A program made the position numbers and the translations under genes. This document shows positions 15,405-23,252 of a stretch of DNA of 32,477 nucleotides, piece by piece (within the stretch, counting starts at the first letter, position 1; each line of letters begins with the position of its first letter). Origin of the DNA: Streptomyces brasiliensis (GTDB lineage Bacteria > Actinomycetota > Actinomycetes > Streptomycetales > Streptomycetaceae); assembly GCF_014647875.1 (NCBI RefSeq), contig NZ_BMQA01000071.1, positions 1-32,477 on the forward strand, written 5' to 3'. Under the pieces are notes generated by a model. The model searched no databases. It was given only the letters and a program-made list of their open reading frames with translations, and was not told where the DNA came from.

Positions 15405-16277
15405 TCAGTCCAGCACGGCCCCCTCGTCGAGCAACGGCGCCATGAGGTCCCCGAACTCCCGCACCCGCGCGACCACATCCCCCGCCCGGAACACCAATTC
15501 CTCCACCGCCCGACACCCCCGCACCTCCTCCCAGGCAACGGGCGCGGAAACAGTCGGCTCACCCCCCACCCGCACCGTGTACGGAGCCGCCGTGGTCTTC
15601 CGCGCAGCGTTCTGACTCCAGTCCACGAACACCTTCCCCGCCCGCAGACTCCGCGTCATCCGATGCACCACCAGCCGAGGCAACTCCCGCTCCGCCTCCA
15701 CGGCCAGCCCCTTCGCATACTCGGACGCCCGCTCGGAAGGCGCCCGCACGGCCGCCAGCAGATGCAACCCCTTCGCCCCCGAGGTCTTCGCATACGCCTC
15801 GACCCCGTCCGCCGCCAACCGCTCCCGCAGCCACAAGGCGACCTCACAGCACTCCACCACAGTGGCCGGTGCCCCGGGATCGAGGTCGAAGACGAGCCGG
15901 TCCGCCTCCCCGGGCGCCCCGATCAGCCACTGCGGCGTATGGAACTCTGTGACGAGATTTGCCGCCCACATCAGTGATGCGAGGTCCTGCACGAGCACCA
16001 TCCGCGCCGGCCCCTCCGACCGCGGCACCTCGGCGGTCGTGACCCACTCGGGCGTACCCGCCGGCACGTTCTTGGTGAAGAACACCTGCCCGTCCGGCCC
16101 GTCGGGATACCGCAGGAAAGACACGGGCCGGTCCCGCAGATGTGGCAGCAGCACGTCGGCCATGGTCGCGTAGTAGTGCAGCAACTCACCCTTCGTGAAG
16201 CCGCCGGCCGGATACAGCACCTTGTCCAGATTGCTGAGAGCGATCCGTCGCCCCTCCACCTCGGTGATAGGCGTCAT
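15405..16277 (-). CDS. ligD: LigD-type primase-polymerase (NHEJ PolDom)
   Basis: This 290-residue protein is a stand-alone polymerase domain of the LigD/archaeo-eukaryotic primase superfamily. The N-terminal block RRIALSNLDKVLYPAGGFTKGELLHYY and the family block MWAANLVTEFHTPQWL are present. The catalytic pair Asp131/Asp133 lies in RLVFDLDPG, followed by SGAKGLHLLA and VFVDWSQNAARKTTAAPYTVR. It fills gaps and adds ribonucleotides at double-strand breaks held by Ku. The ATP-dependent ligase and phosphoesterase domains of mycobacterial LigD are absent, so a separate ligase gene must supply sealing. It is divergent from ku across 72 bases. I start at ATG 16277. Confidence 0.95.
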   Translation of the reverse strand: MTPITEVEGRRIALSNLDKVLYPAGGFTKGELLHYYATMADVLLPHLRDRPVSFLRYPDGPDGQVFFTKNVPAGTPEWVTTAEVPRSEGPARMVLVQDLASLMWAANLVTEFHTPQWLIGAPGEADRLVFDLDPGAPATVVECCEVALWLRERLAADGVEAYAKTSGAKGLHLLAAVRAPSERASEYAKGLAVEAERELPRLVVHRMTRSLRAGKVFVDWSQNAARKTTAAPYTVRVGGEPTVSAPVAWEEVRGCRAVEELVFRAGDVVARVREFGDLMAPLLDEGAVLD

Positions 16278-16349
16278 ACGATGACAATCGCAGATGTACC
16301 GGACCAAGCACCACCAAACATCCGCGTATCGACCTGAGGGGTGCTGCAC

Positions 16350-17411
16350 GTGAGATCCATCTGGAACGGTGCCGTCTCCTTCGGCCTCGTCAGCATCCCG
16401 ATCAAGCTGGTGAACGCCACCGAGAGCCACGCCGTCTCCTTCCGCCAGATCCACACCGAGGACGGCGGCCGCATCCGCTACCGCAAGGTCTGCGAACTGG
16501 AGGACCGCGAGGTCAGCGGCGCGGAGATCGGCAAAGGGTACGAGGGCGCGGACGGCACGATCATCCCGGTCACCGACGAGGACCTGGCCCACCTCCCGAT
16601 TCCGACCGCCCGCACGATCGAGATCGTGGCCTTCGTCCCGGCCGACCGGATCGACCCGCTCCAGATGGACGCCGCGTACTACCTCGCGGCCGGCGGCGCC
16701 CAGGCCGCGAAGCCGTACACGCTCCTGCGTGAGGCCCTGAAGCGCAGCAACAAGGTCGCCATCGCCAAGTACGCCCTGCGCGGCCGGGAACGCCTCGGCA
16801 TGCTGCGGGTGGTCGGCGACGCGATCGCGATGCACGGCCTGCTCTGGCCGGACGAGGTCCGCGCCCCCGAAGGCGTCGCCCCGGAGGCGGACGTCACCGT
16901 CCGTGACAAGGAACTCGACCTGGCGGACGCCCTGATGGACACCCTCGGCGAGGTCGACCTGGAGGACCTGCACGACGAGTACCGGGAGGCTCTGGAGGAG
17001 GTCATCGCCGCGAAGGCGTCCGGTGAGGCACCCCCCGAGACCCCCGCCGTTGCCCCCACGGGCAAGGTCCTGGACCTGATGGCAGCGCTGGAGAAGAGCG
17101 TGAAGGCGGCGAAGGAGTCCCGGGGCGAGGAGACGCCCTCCGGCACCACGGCGGAGATCACCCCACTCTCGGAACGCGGCGCCACGCCCAAGGAAACGGC
17201 GGGCAGGAAATCGGCCTCGAGGGCCCGGAAGACGGCGGCGGCCCAGAAGAAGCCGACCGCCAAGTCCGCACGGTCCACGCAGAAGAAGACGGCTTCCAAG
17301 ACGGCGAGGGCGACGACGAAGACCACGGCGAAGTCCACGGCGGGCTCGACCGCCAAGTCCTCCTCAGGGACGGCCGCGAAAAAGACGACACCCCGCAAGC
17401 GCACGGCTTGA
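16350..17411 (+). CDS. ku: Ku protein, NHEJ end-binding
   Basis: This 353-residue protein starts at GTG 16350 (VRSIWNGAVSFGLVSIPIKL), with GAGGGG eight bases upstream; the GTG at 16341 lies too close to that site. The Ku core domain spans residues 1 to ~240, with YRKVCELEDREV, YLAAGGAQAAKPYTLL and MLRVVGDAIAMHGLLWPDEVR. Bacterial Ku is a homodimer that threads DNA ends and recruits LigD. After a linker containing GKVLDLMAALEKSVKAA, the last ~85 residues are a Lys/Ala/Thr/Ser-rich tail (KKTASKTARATTKTTAKS…). Such tails in actinobacterial Ku bind DNA and aid synapsis. The tail is longer than in many Ku proteins. Confidence 0.97.
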   Translation: MRSIWNGAVSFGLVSIPIKLVNATESHAVSFRQIHTEDGGRIRYRKVCELEDREVSGAEIGKGYEGADGTIIPVTDEDLAHLPIPTARTIEIVAFVPADRIDPLQMDAAYYLAAGGAQAAKPYTLLREALKRSNKVAIAKYALRGRERLGMLRVVGDAIAMHGLLWPDEVRAPEGVAPEADVTVRDKELDLADALMDTLGEVDLEDLHDEYREALEEVIAAKASGEAPPETPAVAPTGKVLDLMAALEKSVKAAKESRGEETPSGTTAEITPLSERGATPKETAGRKSASRARKTAAAQKKPTAKSARSTQKKTASKTARATTKTTAKSTAGSTAKSSSGTAAKKTTPRKRTA

Positions 17412-17475
17412 CAGGCCCCGGCCGCCGGGAATCGCACACCTGCGCCATGCGCCGACGGAAGTGGCAAAGGCCGTG

Positions 17476-17504
17476 TCAGCCGGTACCTGGAAGGCACCGG
17501 CTGA
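17476..17504 (+). terminator. Terminator downstream of ku
   Basis: A 9-bp stem (TCAGCCGGT with ACCGGCTGA) with an 11-base loop lies about 65 bases after the ku stop. It is the only strong hairpin close to that end. Confidence 0.6.
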
Positions 17505-18521
17505 TCGGATCCAATTTCCCCTGCCGGGGGTGCCCATCGCGGCAATCTCGCACCTATGCAATTCATCCCGAAGGAAGACTGCATAAAGGGTCGCTGCCAC
17601 ATCCCCCGGAGAGGATGGGCGGCCCACCGGTTGGATATCCACATCAAATCGATCTCGACATGGCACCGGCAAGCAGTTCGTCGGCGCATCACCCGAACAG
17701 GTGAGAGCAATCGTTTCACCTGGGCTCAACGTCCTGCCGGCCGGTGGCTTTGCCACCGTCACTTCCGCAGGGAATAACGGCGAGGCATGACGTCCGCCGC
17801 CGCCCTCAAGACGAAAGACGGCTGTTTTCCGTCCGCCGTTCACTGTTCAGAAAAACGGCCTCCCGGATATTCGCAGATTGGGGTACAGGGTCTGCTCGAC
17901 GGAGCCTGGGCCCGCGGAAGTCCGGATTTCTCGGTGAGTCACGACAAGGGCTTTGCGTGCAGCCGGACCTTCTCGCCGGCCCGGTAGCACCTTCCCGGCG
18001 GTGCCGCCTTCCGGTGTGGCACCGCGCCGGGCGGCGGGCCGAGGGCCTCCGCGGCGCTCGTCCGGCGACAGCGGTCTGACCTGGGCTCCTCGGCACTGCA
18101 AGGGGATGCGACAAGACGGTATTACTCCATTCGGGTGACACAGTTCGACCGCCTCTTGTCACCCGATCGGATGCATGCGTCACTGAGAGTGTGAAACCGG
18201 CGGGCTGCCCATCCCCGAGCCGGGGGAACATCGCAACGGGCGGCGCTTGCCGGTTTTTCCCATGCCCAGGGAATCGGCGCAGGCTGCTGTGCGCCTGGGC
18301 CCAGATGCCGGCGTGCGTGGCCATTCGTCCACGCCGGGCCCGGCGGCACTCCTGAGCGCGTGTTCTCCCCGCACGGTCGGTCAAAGGCCGACGACGTCCG
18401 TCGTCGGCGGTGGCTCGCGGCGCTGTGCAGCGGCCGGCAGAGCCCGACCATTCCGTCGGCTCCTCGCATGTCCCAGCGAAGAACGACTCACGCGGCCATC
18501 ACAGAAGAAGGAGTGTCCCCC
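17505..18521. other. Long leader without a firm gene
   Basis: About 1 kb separates ku from the first TIG-repeat gene. GC content drops in parts. Around 17580-17787 the plus strand has an open, fairly coding-like stretch ending GFATVTSAGNNGEA with no clear start. The minus strand is also open there and contains two Cys in CLPVPCRDRFDVD. Neither matches anything I know, and codon bias favours neither strongly. The stretch 17900-18130 is GC-rich with overlapping short inverted repeats. The most distinct element is the palindrome at 18131-18166. A long 5' leader or a degraded gene are both possible. Confidence 0.4.
18131..18166. promoter_or_regulatory. Perfect inverted repeat upstream of the TIG genes
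   Basis: TCGGGTGACA at 18131-18140 is repeated inverted as TGTCACCCGA at 18157-18166 with a 16-base spacer. The arms are exact and the surrounding region is relatively AT-rich, which suits an operator for a dimeric regulator. It lies about 355 bases before the first TIG gene. A hairpin in a long leader RNA is the alternative. Confidence 0.45.
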
Positions 18522-19268
18522 ATGCCCATTTCTCCCAACCAGGGTTCGACCGGCGGAGGCACGCTGGTGACCATCACGGGCACCAACCTGTCCAACACGA
18601 GCGCCGTGACGTTCGGTACGCGCCCGGCCACGAGCGTCACCAACGTCTCGCCGACCCAGGTCACCGCGATCTCACCGTCGGGCACCGGCTCGGTCGGGGT
18701 CACGGTGACGACGCCGGGCGGAACCAGCAACCCGGTGCCGTTCTTCTACGTCGGCGCCCCGTTCAAGTCCTCCCTGAGCGCCAGCTCCGGGCCGCTGGCC
18801 GGCGGCAACACCATCACCATCAACGGCACCGGCCTGTCCACGGCGACCAGTGTGTCCTTCGGCGGCGTCACCGCCACCCCGACGGTGATCTCCGACACCG
18901 CCATCACCGTCGTGGTGCCCGCAGGTGCGGCCGCCGGACCGGTGTCCGTGAGCGTGACCACCGCGGGAGGCACCAACAACGGCCTCTCCTACACCTACAT
19001 CGCCGACCCCACGATCACCACCATCACCCCGAGCTCGGGCCCGGCCTCCGGCGGAACGGCACTGACCGTCACGGGCACCAACCTCGACAGCACCACCTCG
19101 GTCACGTTCGGCGGTGCGGCCGCACCGTTCGCCGTCATCAACACCACCACCCTGTCGGTGGTCACGCCGTCCGGCACCGCGGGCGCCGTCGACGTCGTGG
19201 TCACCAACCCCGCCGGATCCGCCACGGCGGTCGGCGGCTTCACCTACGTCGCCAGCCCCGGTATCTGA
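18522..19268 (+). CDS. IPT/TIG repeat protein, three repeats
   Basis: This 248-residue protein consists of three immunoglobulin-like IPT/TIG domains at about 1-78, 79-162 and 163-246. Each has the signature P..G...GGT.[VL]T[IV]TGTNL….V.FGG and ends in a TTPGGTSN or TTAGGTNNG strand. The ATG at 18522 has an AGAAGGAG site seven bases upstream. There is no signal peptide, membrane segment or LPxTG motif, although TIG domains usually act outside cells. Export by a non-Sec route, release by lysis, or assembly into a particle are possibilities the sequence does not settle. A second TIG gene and a collagen-like gene follow on the same strand. Confidence 0.93.
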   Translation: MPISPNQGSTGGGTLVTITGTNLSNTSAVTFGTRPATSVTNVSPTQVTAISPSGTGSVGVTVTTPGGTSNPVPFFYVGAPFKSSLSASSGPLAGGNTITINGTGLSTATSVSFGGVTATPTVISDTAITVVVPAGAAAGPVSVSVTTAGGTNNGLSYTYIADPTITTITPSSGPASGGTALTVTGTNLDSTTSVTFGGAAAPFAVINTTTLSVVTPSGTAGAVDVVVTNPAGSATAVGGFTYVASPGI

Positions 19269-19300
19269 CCCGGCAGCCGTCGTAGGCACGTCGTTCCATC

Positions 19301-19340
19301 CCCGTCCGGGCCCCCAGGCACTCCTGGAAGCCCGGACGGG
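19301..19340 (+). terminator. Hairpin between the two TIG genes
   Basis: An 11-bp outer stem (CCCGTCCGGGC with its complement) encloses an inner CCAGG/CCTGG stem. It begins 32 bases after the first TIG stop, so the two TIG genes probably have separate or attenuated transcripts. Confidence 0.7.
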
Positions 19341-19434
19341 CCTGAGCCCTGACCCACCCCCACGCACTGGCACCCGTACGCGAGCCGCTCCGTACGTGGT
19401 GCCGACCTCAGTGGCGCGAGAAGGAGTTTCAGCC

Positions 19435-20460
19435 ATGGCCGTCCCCGTCCTGTCCACGATCAGCCCCAGTCAGGGACCGTCCTCCGGCGGCACCACCGTC
19501 ACCCTGACCGGTACCGGCTTCACCGGTGTGACGGCCGTCCGCTTCGGCGCCGTTGCGGCCACCTCGTTCAGCGCCGGCGGAAGCACACAGATCGTCGCGG
19601 TGGCTCCCCCGGGCACCGGCACGGTCACCGTCACCGTCACCAACGGCGATGGCACGAGCAACCAGCCGGTCACCTACACCTACATCGCGGCGCCCGTCGT
19701 CACTGCTGTGACGCCCAGTCAGGGGCCGTCCTCCGGCGGGACCTCCGTCGTCCTGACCGGCACCAACCTGTCCGGGGCCACGGCGGTTCGGTTCGACACG
19801 ACGGCGTCGGGTTCGTTCACGGTCAATTCCGCGACGCAGATCACCGCCGTCAGCCCTGCTCACGCGGCCGGCGCTGCCGCCGTCACGGTCACCACCCCCG
19901 GCGGCACCAGCAACCCGGACAACCCAGCCGCCTACTTCTACTACGCGCCCCCACCCACGGTGATCGACATCGACCCCTCGTCCGGAACGACGGCCGGTGG
20001 CACCACCGTGACGGTCAGGGGCAGTGGATTCCTCAACGCCACGGCGGTTCGGTTCGACGCGACGGCGTCGGGTTCGTTCACGGTCAATTCCGCGACGCAG
20101 ATCACCGCCGTCACCCCTGCCCACCCGGCGGGCGCTGCCGCCGTCACGGTCACCACCCCCGGCGGCACCAGCAACCCGGGCAGCTACCTCTACGTGGCTC
20201 CACCCACCCTCACCGCCCTGACCCCGGCGCTGGGCCCGACGTACGCCGGAAGCGTCGTCACCCTGACCGGGACAGGCCTCGCCACCACCACCGGCGTCCA
20301 GTTCGGCGCCGCCCCCGCCGCTTTCACGGTGCTGTCCCCCACCCAGATCACCGCCCTCGCCCCCGCCGGTACCGCCGGATCCGTCACCGTGACCGTGACC
20401 ACGACCGCCGGCAGCAGCAACGGCCTGACCTACACCCGCATTTCCGGCCCCACCATCTGA
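19435..20460 (+). CDS. IPT/TIG repeat protein, four repeats
   Basis: This 341-residue protein has four IPT/TIG domains at about 5-84, 86-170, 173-255 and 257-338. The ATG at 19435 follows GAAGGAG. Domains 2 and 3 share near-identical DNA over 140 bases (offset 261 bases, 87 codons), evidence of recent internal duplication. Domains 1 and 2 share the phrase SPSQGPSSGGT or TPSQGPSSGGT. As with the upstream gene there is no signal peptide or anchor, and the last residues (ISGPTI) resemble the ASPGI end of the first protein. The two genes are paralogues. The role is unknown; TIG folds commonly mediate protein or glycan contacts. Confidence 0.93.
   Translation: MAVPVLSTISPSQGPSSGGTTVTLTGTGFTGVTAVRFGAVAATSFSAGGSTQIVAVAPPGTGTVTVTVTNGDGTSNQPVTYTYIAAPVVTAVTPSQGPSSGGTSVVLTGTNLSGATAVRFDTTASGSFTVNSATQITAVSPAHAAGAAAVTVTTPGGTSNPDNPAAYFYYAPPPTVIDIDPSSGTTAGGTTVTVRGSGFLNATAVRFDATASGSFTVNSATQITAVTPAHPAGAAAVTVTTPGGTSNPGSYLYVAPPTLTALTPALGPTYAGSVVTLTGTGLATTTGVQFGAAPAAFTVLSPTQITALAPAGTAGSVTVTVTTTAGSSNGLTYTRISGPTI
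19779..19918. repeat. 140-bp near-identical internal repeat (second copy 20040-20179)
   Basis: The stretch 19779-19918 recurs at 20040-20179 with only a handful of substitutions, exactly 261 bases apart and in frame. It lies inside TIG domains 2 and 3. The identity is far above that between the other TIG domains, so gene conversion or recent duplication is likely and copy-number change is possible. Confidence 0.9.
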
Positions 20461-20605
20461 CGTGCGCGCCTGCCGACGAAACATCCTGTATGGGTAAGTA
20501 TCAACATTTGCTCGTGTCATAACACCATCGCGGGCGAACTGTGCGTTTACCTCTTGTCGATCACCTCGATCGCATACACACGAGGGAAAGGTGCGGTGGT
20601 TGTAG

Positions 20606-21712
20606 ATGCGACGCAGCGCGGTTTCGCCGCTGATTCTGGCAGCGGTAAGCCTCGGGCTGGCATGCGAGCTCTCCGGACACGCAACCGCGGTTCAGTGGGC
20701 AACGCCCAGTTCACCATCAATGGCTTCGGCCGCAAACACACGAGGGAACACGTTCCGGGCAGCGGTTGGAGGGATCGTCACGGCCGGCACCGGCTTGACC
20801 ATCCGCGCCCTGCCGACGACCGACTCCGCCAGTCTGGGCAGCTACGCCGACGGTGCCCGGATCAGCCTCTCCTGCAGGACCTTCGGGCAGAGCGTCGACG
20901 GGAACCCCACGTGGTACAAGCTCGCGGACCGTTCCGGCTGGGTCGCCGCCCGCTACGTCCGGGTCTCGAGCCTCCCACCGTCATGCGGCGAATCGGGTCC
21001 CACAGGGCCGACGGGGCCGACAGGGTCGACGGGCGGGACGGGCCCCGCGGGCGCTCAAGGGCAGAGCGGGCCGACGGGTCCGCAGGGTGGAACCGGGCCG
21101 GCGGGCCCTCAGGGAACGGGGGCCACTGGTCCGCAGGGCGGGACGGGACCGACGGGGCCTCAGGGCCTTTCCGGGGCCACTGGTCCGCAGGGCAACACCG
21201 GGGCGACGGGTTCTCAGGGCCTTTCCGGGGCCACTGGTCCGCAGGGCGACATCGGGGTGACGGGTCCGCAGGGTGGGACTGGTCCCACGGGGCCACAGGG
21301 CCTTTCCGGAGCCACTGGTCCGCAGGGTGATATCGGGCCGACGGGGCCTCAGGGAACGGGGGCCACTGGTCCGCAGGGCGGGACCGGGGCGACGGGGCCT
21401 CAGGGCCTTTCCGGGGCCACTGGTCCTCAGGGCGACACTGGACCTACAGGTCCCTCGGGTACCCAGAACATCGCCCAGGTCGTCGGGCCGACACAGACAC
21501 TGCTGCCAGGCACGGGAACAACTCTGGTCGCCCTCTGCGAGAACGCGGACCAGAAGGCGATCACCGGCGGCTGGTTCGCAGGAAGCGAGGTCACTGTCGG
21601 CAACAACTTCCACAGCATGAGCCCCCCCGTCGAGAGCTGGTCCGTCGAGTTTTTCAACACCTCCACAACGCAGAGCTACAACGTCACTCCCATCGTCTAC
21701 TGCGCGTCGTGA
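20606..21712 (+). CDS. Secreted SH3-collagen-like protein
   Basis: This 368-residue precursor has a signal peptide (SPLILAAVSLGLACELSGHATA; a lipobox-like LGLAC is present but weak) and a short Ser/Ala linker. An SH3-like domain follows (~55-128: GIVTAGTGLTIRALPTTDS, ISLSCRTFGQSVDGNPTWYKL, SGWVAARYV). Residues ~128-285 are about 52 Gly-X-Y triplets dominated by GPT, GPQ, GAT and GLS, with two GT interruptions splitting them into blocks of ~14, 26 and 12. The C-terminal ~83 residues (LCENADQKAITGGWFAGSEV … TPIVYCAS) form a beta-type domain with two Cys, like the end domains of other bacterial and phage collagen-like proteins that trimerise. It should be an extracellular triple-helical stalk with an SH3 head. 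No sortase signal is seen. Confidence 0.92.
   Translation: MRRSAVSPLILAAVSLGLACELSGHATAVQWATPSSPSMASAANTRGNTFRAAVGGIVTAGTGLTIRALPTTDSASLGSYADGARISLSCRTFGQSVDGNPTWYKLADRSGWVAARYVRVSSLPPSCGESGPTGPTGPTGSTGGTGPAGAQGQSGPTGPQGGTGPAGPQGTGATGPQGGTGPTGPQGLSGATGPQGNTGATGSQGLSGATGPQGDIGVTGPQGGTGPTGPQGLSGATGPQGDIGPTGPQGTGATGPQGGTGATGPQGLSGATGPQGDTGPTGPSGTQNIAQVVGPTQTLLPGTGTTLVALCENADQKAITGGWFAGSEVTVGNNFHSMSPPVESWSVEFFNTSTTQSYNVTPIVYCAS
20987..21460 (+). repeat. Collagen Gly-X-Y coding repeat
   Basis: Nine-base periodicity encodes the triplets. Longer blocks such as CAGGGCCTTTCCGGGGCCAC recur several times, making roughly 45-90-base higher-order repeats. Their near identity suggests length variation by slippage or recombination. 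The unit length keeps the frame. Confidence 0.9.
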
Positions 21713-21829
21713 CACCGCACGACACAGCAACGCTGGGACCCCTCCTGCGATGAAAACCGCTCAGCAGCAGCTGCAAGCCCAGTTGCAGTGGCCGCGGTAG
21801 CAGGGAGGAAACGGTCCACCTCGCAGTAC

Positions 21830-21880
21830 TCGGGGTGTGCCTGCCGTGGTGCGGAGGTCACCACGGCAGGCACACCCCGA
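21830..21880 (+). terminator. Perfect 22-bp hairpin after the collagen-like gene
   Basis: Arms 21830-21851 and 21859-21880 are exact complements around a 7-base loop, about 118 bases after the stop. This is the strongest terminator-like stem in the window. The rest of 21713-22109 holds no convincing gene. Confidence 0.85.
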
Positions 21881-22109
21881 ACATTGCACCTATATGCCGT
21901 TACTTCCATGTCGTCCGCACATGCATCCAGGTGTGAGAAAAAGTGGGTAACTACGCGAACAGGCCGCGACATTTGGGCTGTCCGTAAAGGCGTGTAACGG
22001 GATAGCGCCTGCAAACGCAGATGTGGGAAGAAGTGGGTTGGTCTCCGAGGCTTGGTCCCATCGCCCGGGCAACCCGTCGACAGCAACAATGCGTCAGATC
22101 GGATTTCTC

Positions 22110-22463
22110 GTGAGCCACATCGACCCCGTTTCCGGATACCCGACGTACGACCAGCCCCCGCCGCCGGAACGACCGGCACGCAACCGGTCCGCAACACGGC
22201 GGACAGCCCTGGTGATCAGCACGATCGCCGATGTCGCGGCCGCACTGCTGGGCCTGTGGATCCTGCTGTTCCTGCTCGACGCGAACCAGGGGAACGATTT
22301 CGTTCGGTTCATCCACGGGACCGCGGACTGGCTGGGCGGTTGGGCACAGGACATTTTCACCATGGATACAGAAGGTCTACGGGTCTTCCTCAATTATGGC
22401 CTCCCGGCTGTCGTGTATTTGCTGATCGGCCACGGAATCGCTGTCCGACTCAACCGGGCCTGA
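22110..22463 (+). CDS. Small hypothetical membrane protein
   Basis: This protein of 117 residues is read from GTG 22110 (VSHIDPVSGYPTYDQPPPPERP). It has a proline-rich N-terminus, then two hydrophobic segments, ALVISTIADVAAALLGLWIL and LNYGLPAVVYLLIGHGIAV, separated by an amphipathic stretch with NDFVRFIHGTADWLGGWAQDIF. The form resembles small actinobacterial two-helix membrane proteins of unknown function. An ATG at 22089 is an alternative start; neither has a strong ribosome binding site. It stands alone between the collagen-like gene and remnant genes. Confidence 0.7.
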   Translation: MSHIDPVSGYPTYDQPPPPERPARNRSATRRTALVISTIADVAAALLGLWILLFLLDANQGNDFVRFIHGTADWLGGWAQDIFTMDTEGLRVFLNYGLPAVVYLLIGHGIAVRLNRA

Positions 22464-22523
22464 CGGCAATCGGCGTTCCCGGAATGCGCCATGACACGGC
22501 ACGAAGGCGGAAGGACCGGCGCT

Positions 22524-22751
22524 GTGACAAGCAGGCCCACCGACGGCAATCACCTACCCATATATGAAGGCTTGGTGCGTGAACTCGGGGATGTCGTGAT
22601 GGAAGCGCGCACGGCGGCGGAACACACACAACACCAGGCGGCAGCCCTCCTGATGCCCCACCACGCACCGCACCACCCATACCCCCAGGCGAGCCACGAC
22701 GCGCGGCCGGCCGCGGGGACCCAGGCGGAACCGCGGGAGAACACGCCATAG
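22524..22751 (+). CDS. Possible small protein
   Basis: A 75-residue frame starts at GTG 22524 with GGAAGGA eight bases upstream. It contains LPIYEGLVRELGDVVMEARTAAEHTQHQAAALLM, a helical segment that looks like a conserved streptomycete small protein, followed by a His/Pro-rich tail of doubtful conservation. I cannot name a family. It could also be a truncated gene, given the remnants that follow. The 22752-23036 gap holds no clear gene. Confidence 0.45.
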   Translation: MTSRPTDGNHLPIYEGLVRELGDVVMEARTAAEHTQHQAAALLMPHHAPHHPYPQASHDARPAAGTQAEPRENTP

Positions 22752-23036
22752 GGGGCACTGACCCACACATGCCACGCCAGCCGAGCCGAAGCCCCACGAC
22801 GGCCACCGGGACGGGGCCGGACCGCCCAACCGGCCCGGCCCGGCGCCGCCATGGAGAACATGGCCCCATGCTGTGAGCATGAAGACCGACGGACACGAGG
22901 AAGATCCGCTCGTAGCAGGGGGGACTGCTCTCCCTGCGGGGGTTCCGGGCCGCCGATCTCCTATGACTCCGCGAGACGGACGAATGCGAAGAAACGTCCC
23001 GGCGCTCCGTATCCCGCTACTCCTGGCCTGCAGTCA

Positions 23037-23225
23037 CGGGAGATCGTCTGTCACCGCACCCTCGGCCCCACCGATTTCGAGCACGCCATCGCCAACCTGT
23101 GCCGGCTGGACGGCTGCACGGACGTCGAGGTGATCGGCGGAGCCGGTCCGGCGGCGGTACCCGCTACTCAGTGCACCGGCCTCACGTCCCCGTCATCGTC
23201 ACACGTCGACTGGGCACGAGAGAAA
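23037..23225 (+). pseudogene. Remnant of an Mrr-like restriction endonuclease domain
   Basis: In one frame the segment LGPTDFEHAIANLCRLDGCT and DVEVIGGAG matches the start of an Mrr-type restriction endonuclease fold (FE..IA.L….GG.GD.G.D). The catalytic DxGxD/QxK core should follow but is missing. Directly after, in a different frame, YSVHRPHVPVIVTRRLGT matches the later beta-strand of the same domain. A deletion of the active-site core plus a frameshift has killed it. Such nucleases target modified DNA, so this is a lost defence-type gene. Confidence 0.55.
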
Positions 23226-23252
23226 CGCGCGCCGACCCTGGAGATCGGGCAG

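Noticed and set aside
18672..20520. Gly/Arg/Asp-rich minus-strand frames opposite the TIG genes
   Set aside because: They are antisense shadows of repetitive GC-rich coding DNA with no domain content.
20987..21460. CRISPR-like regular repeats
   Set aside because: Nine-base periodicity encodes Gly-X-Y triplets; there are no unique spacers or cas genes.
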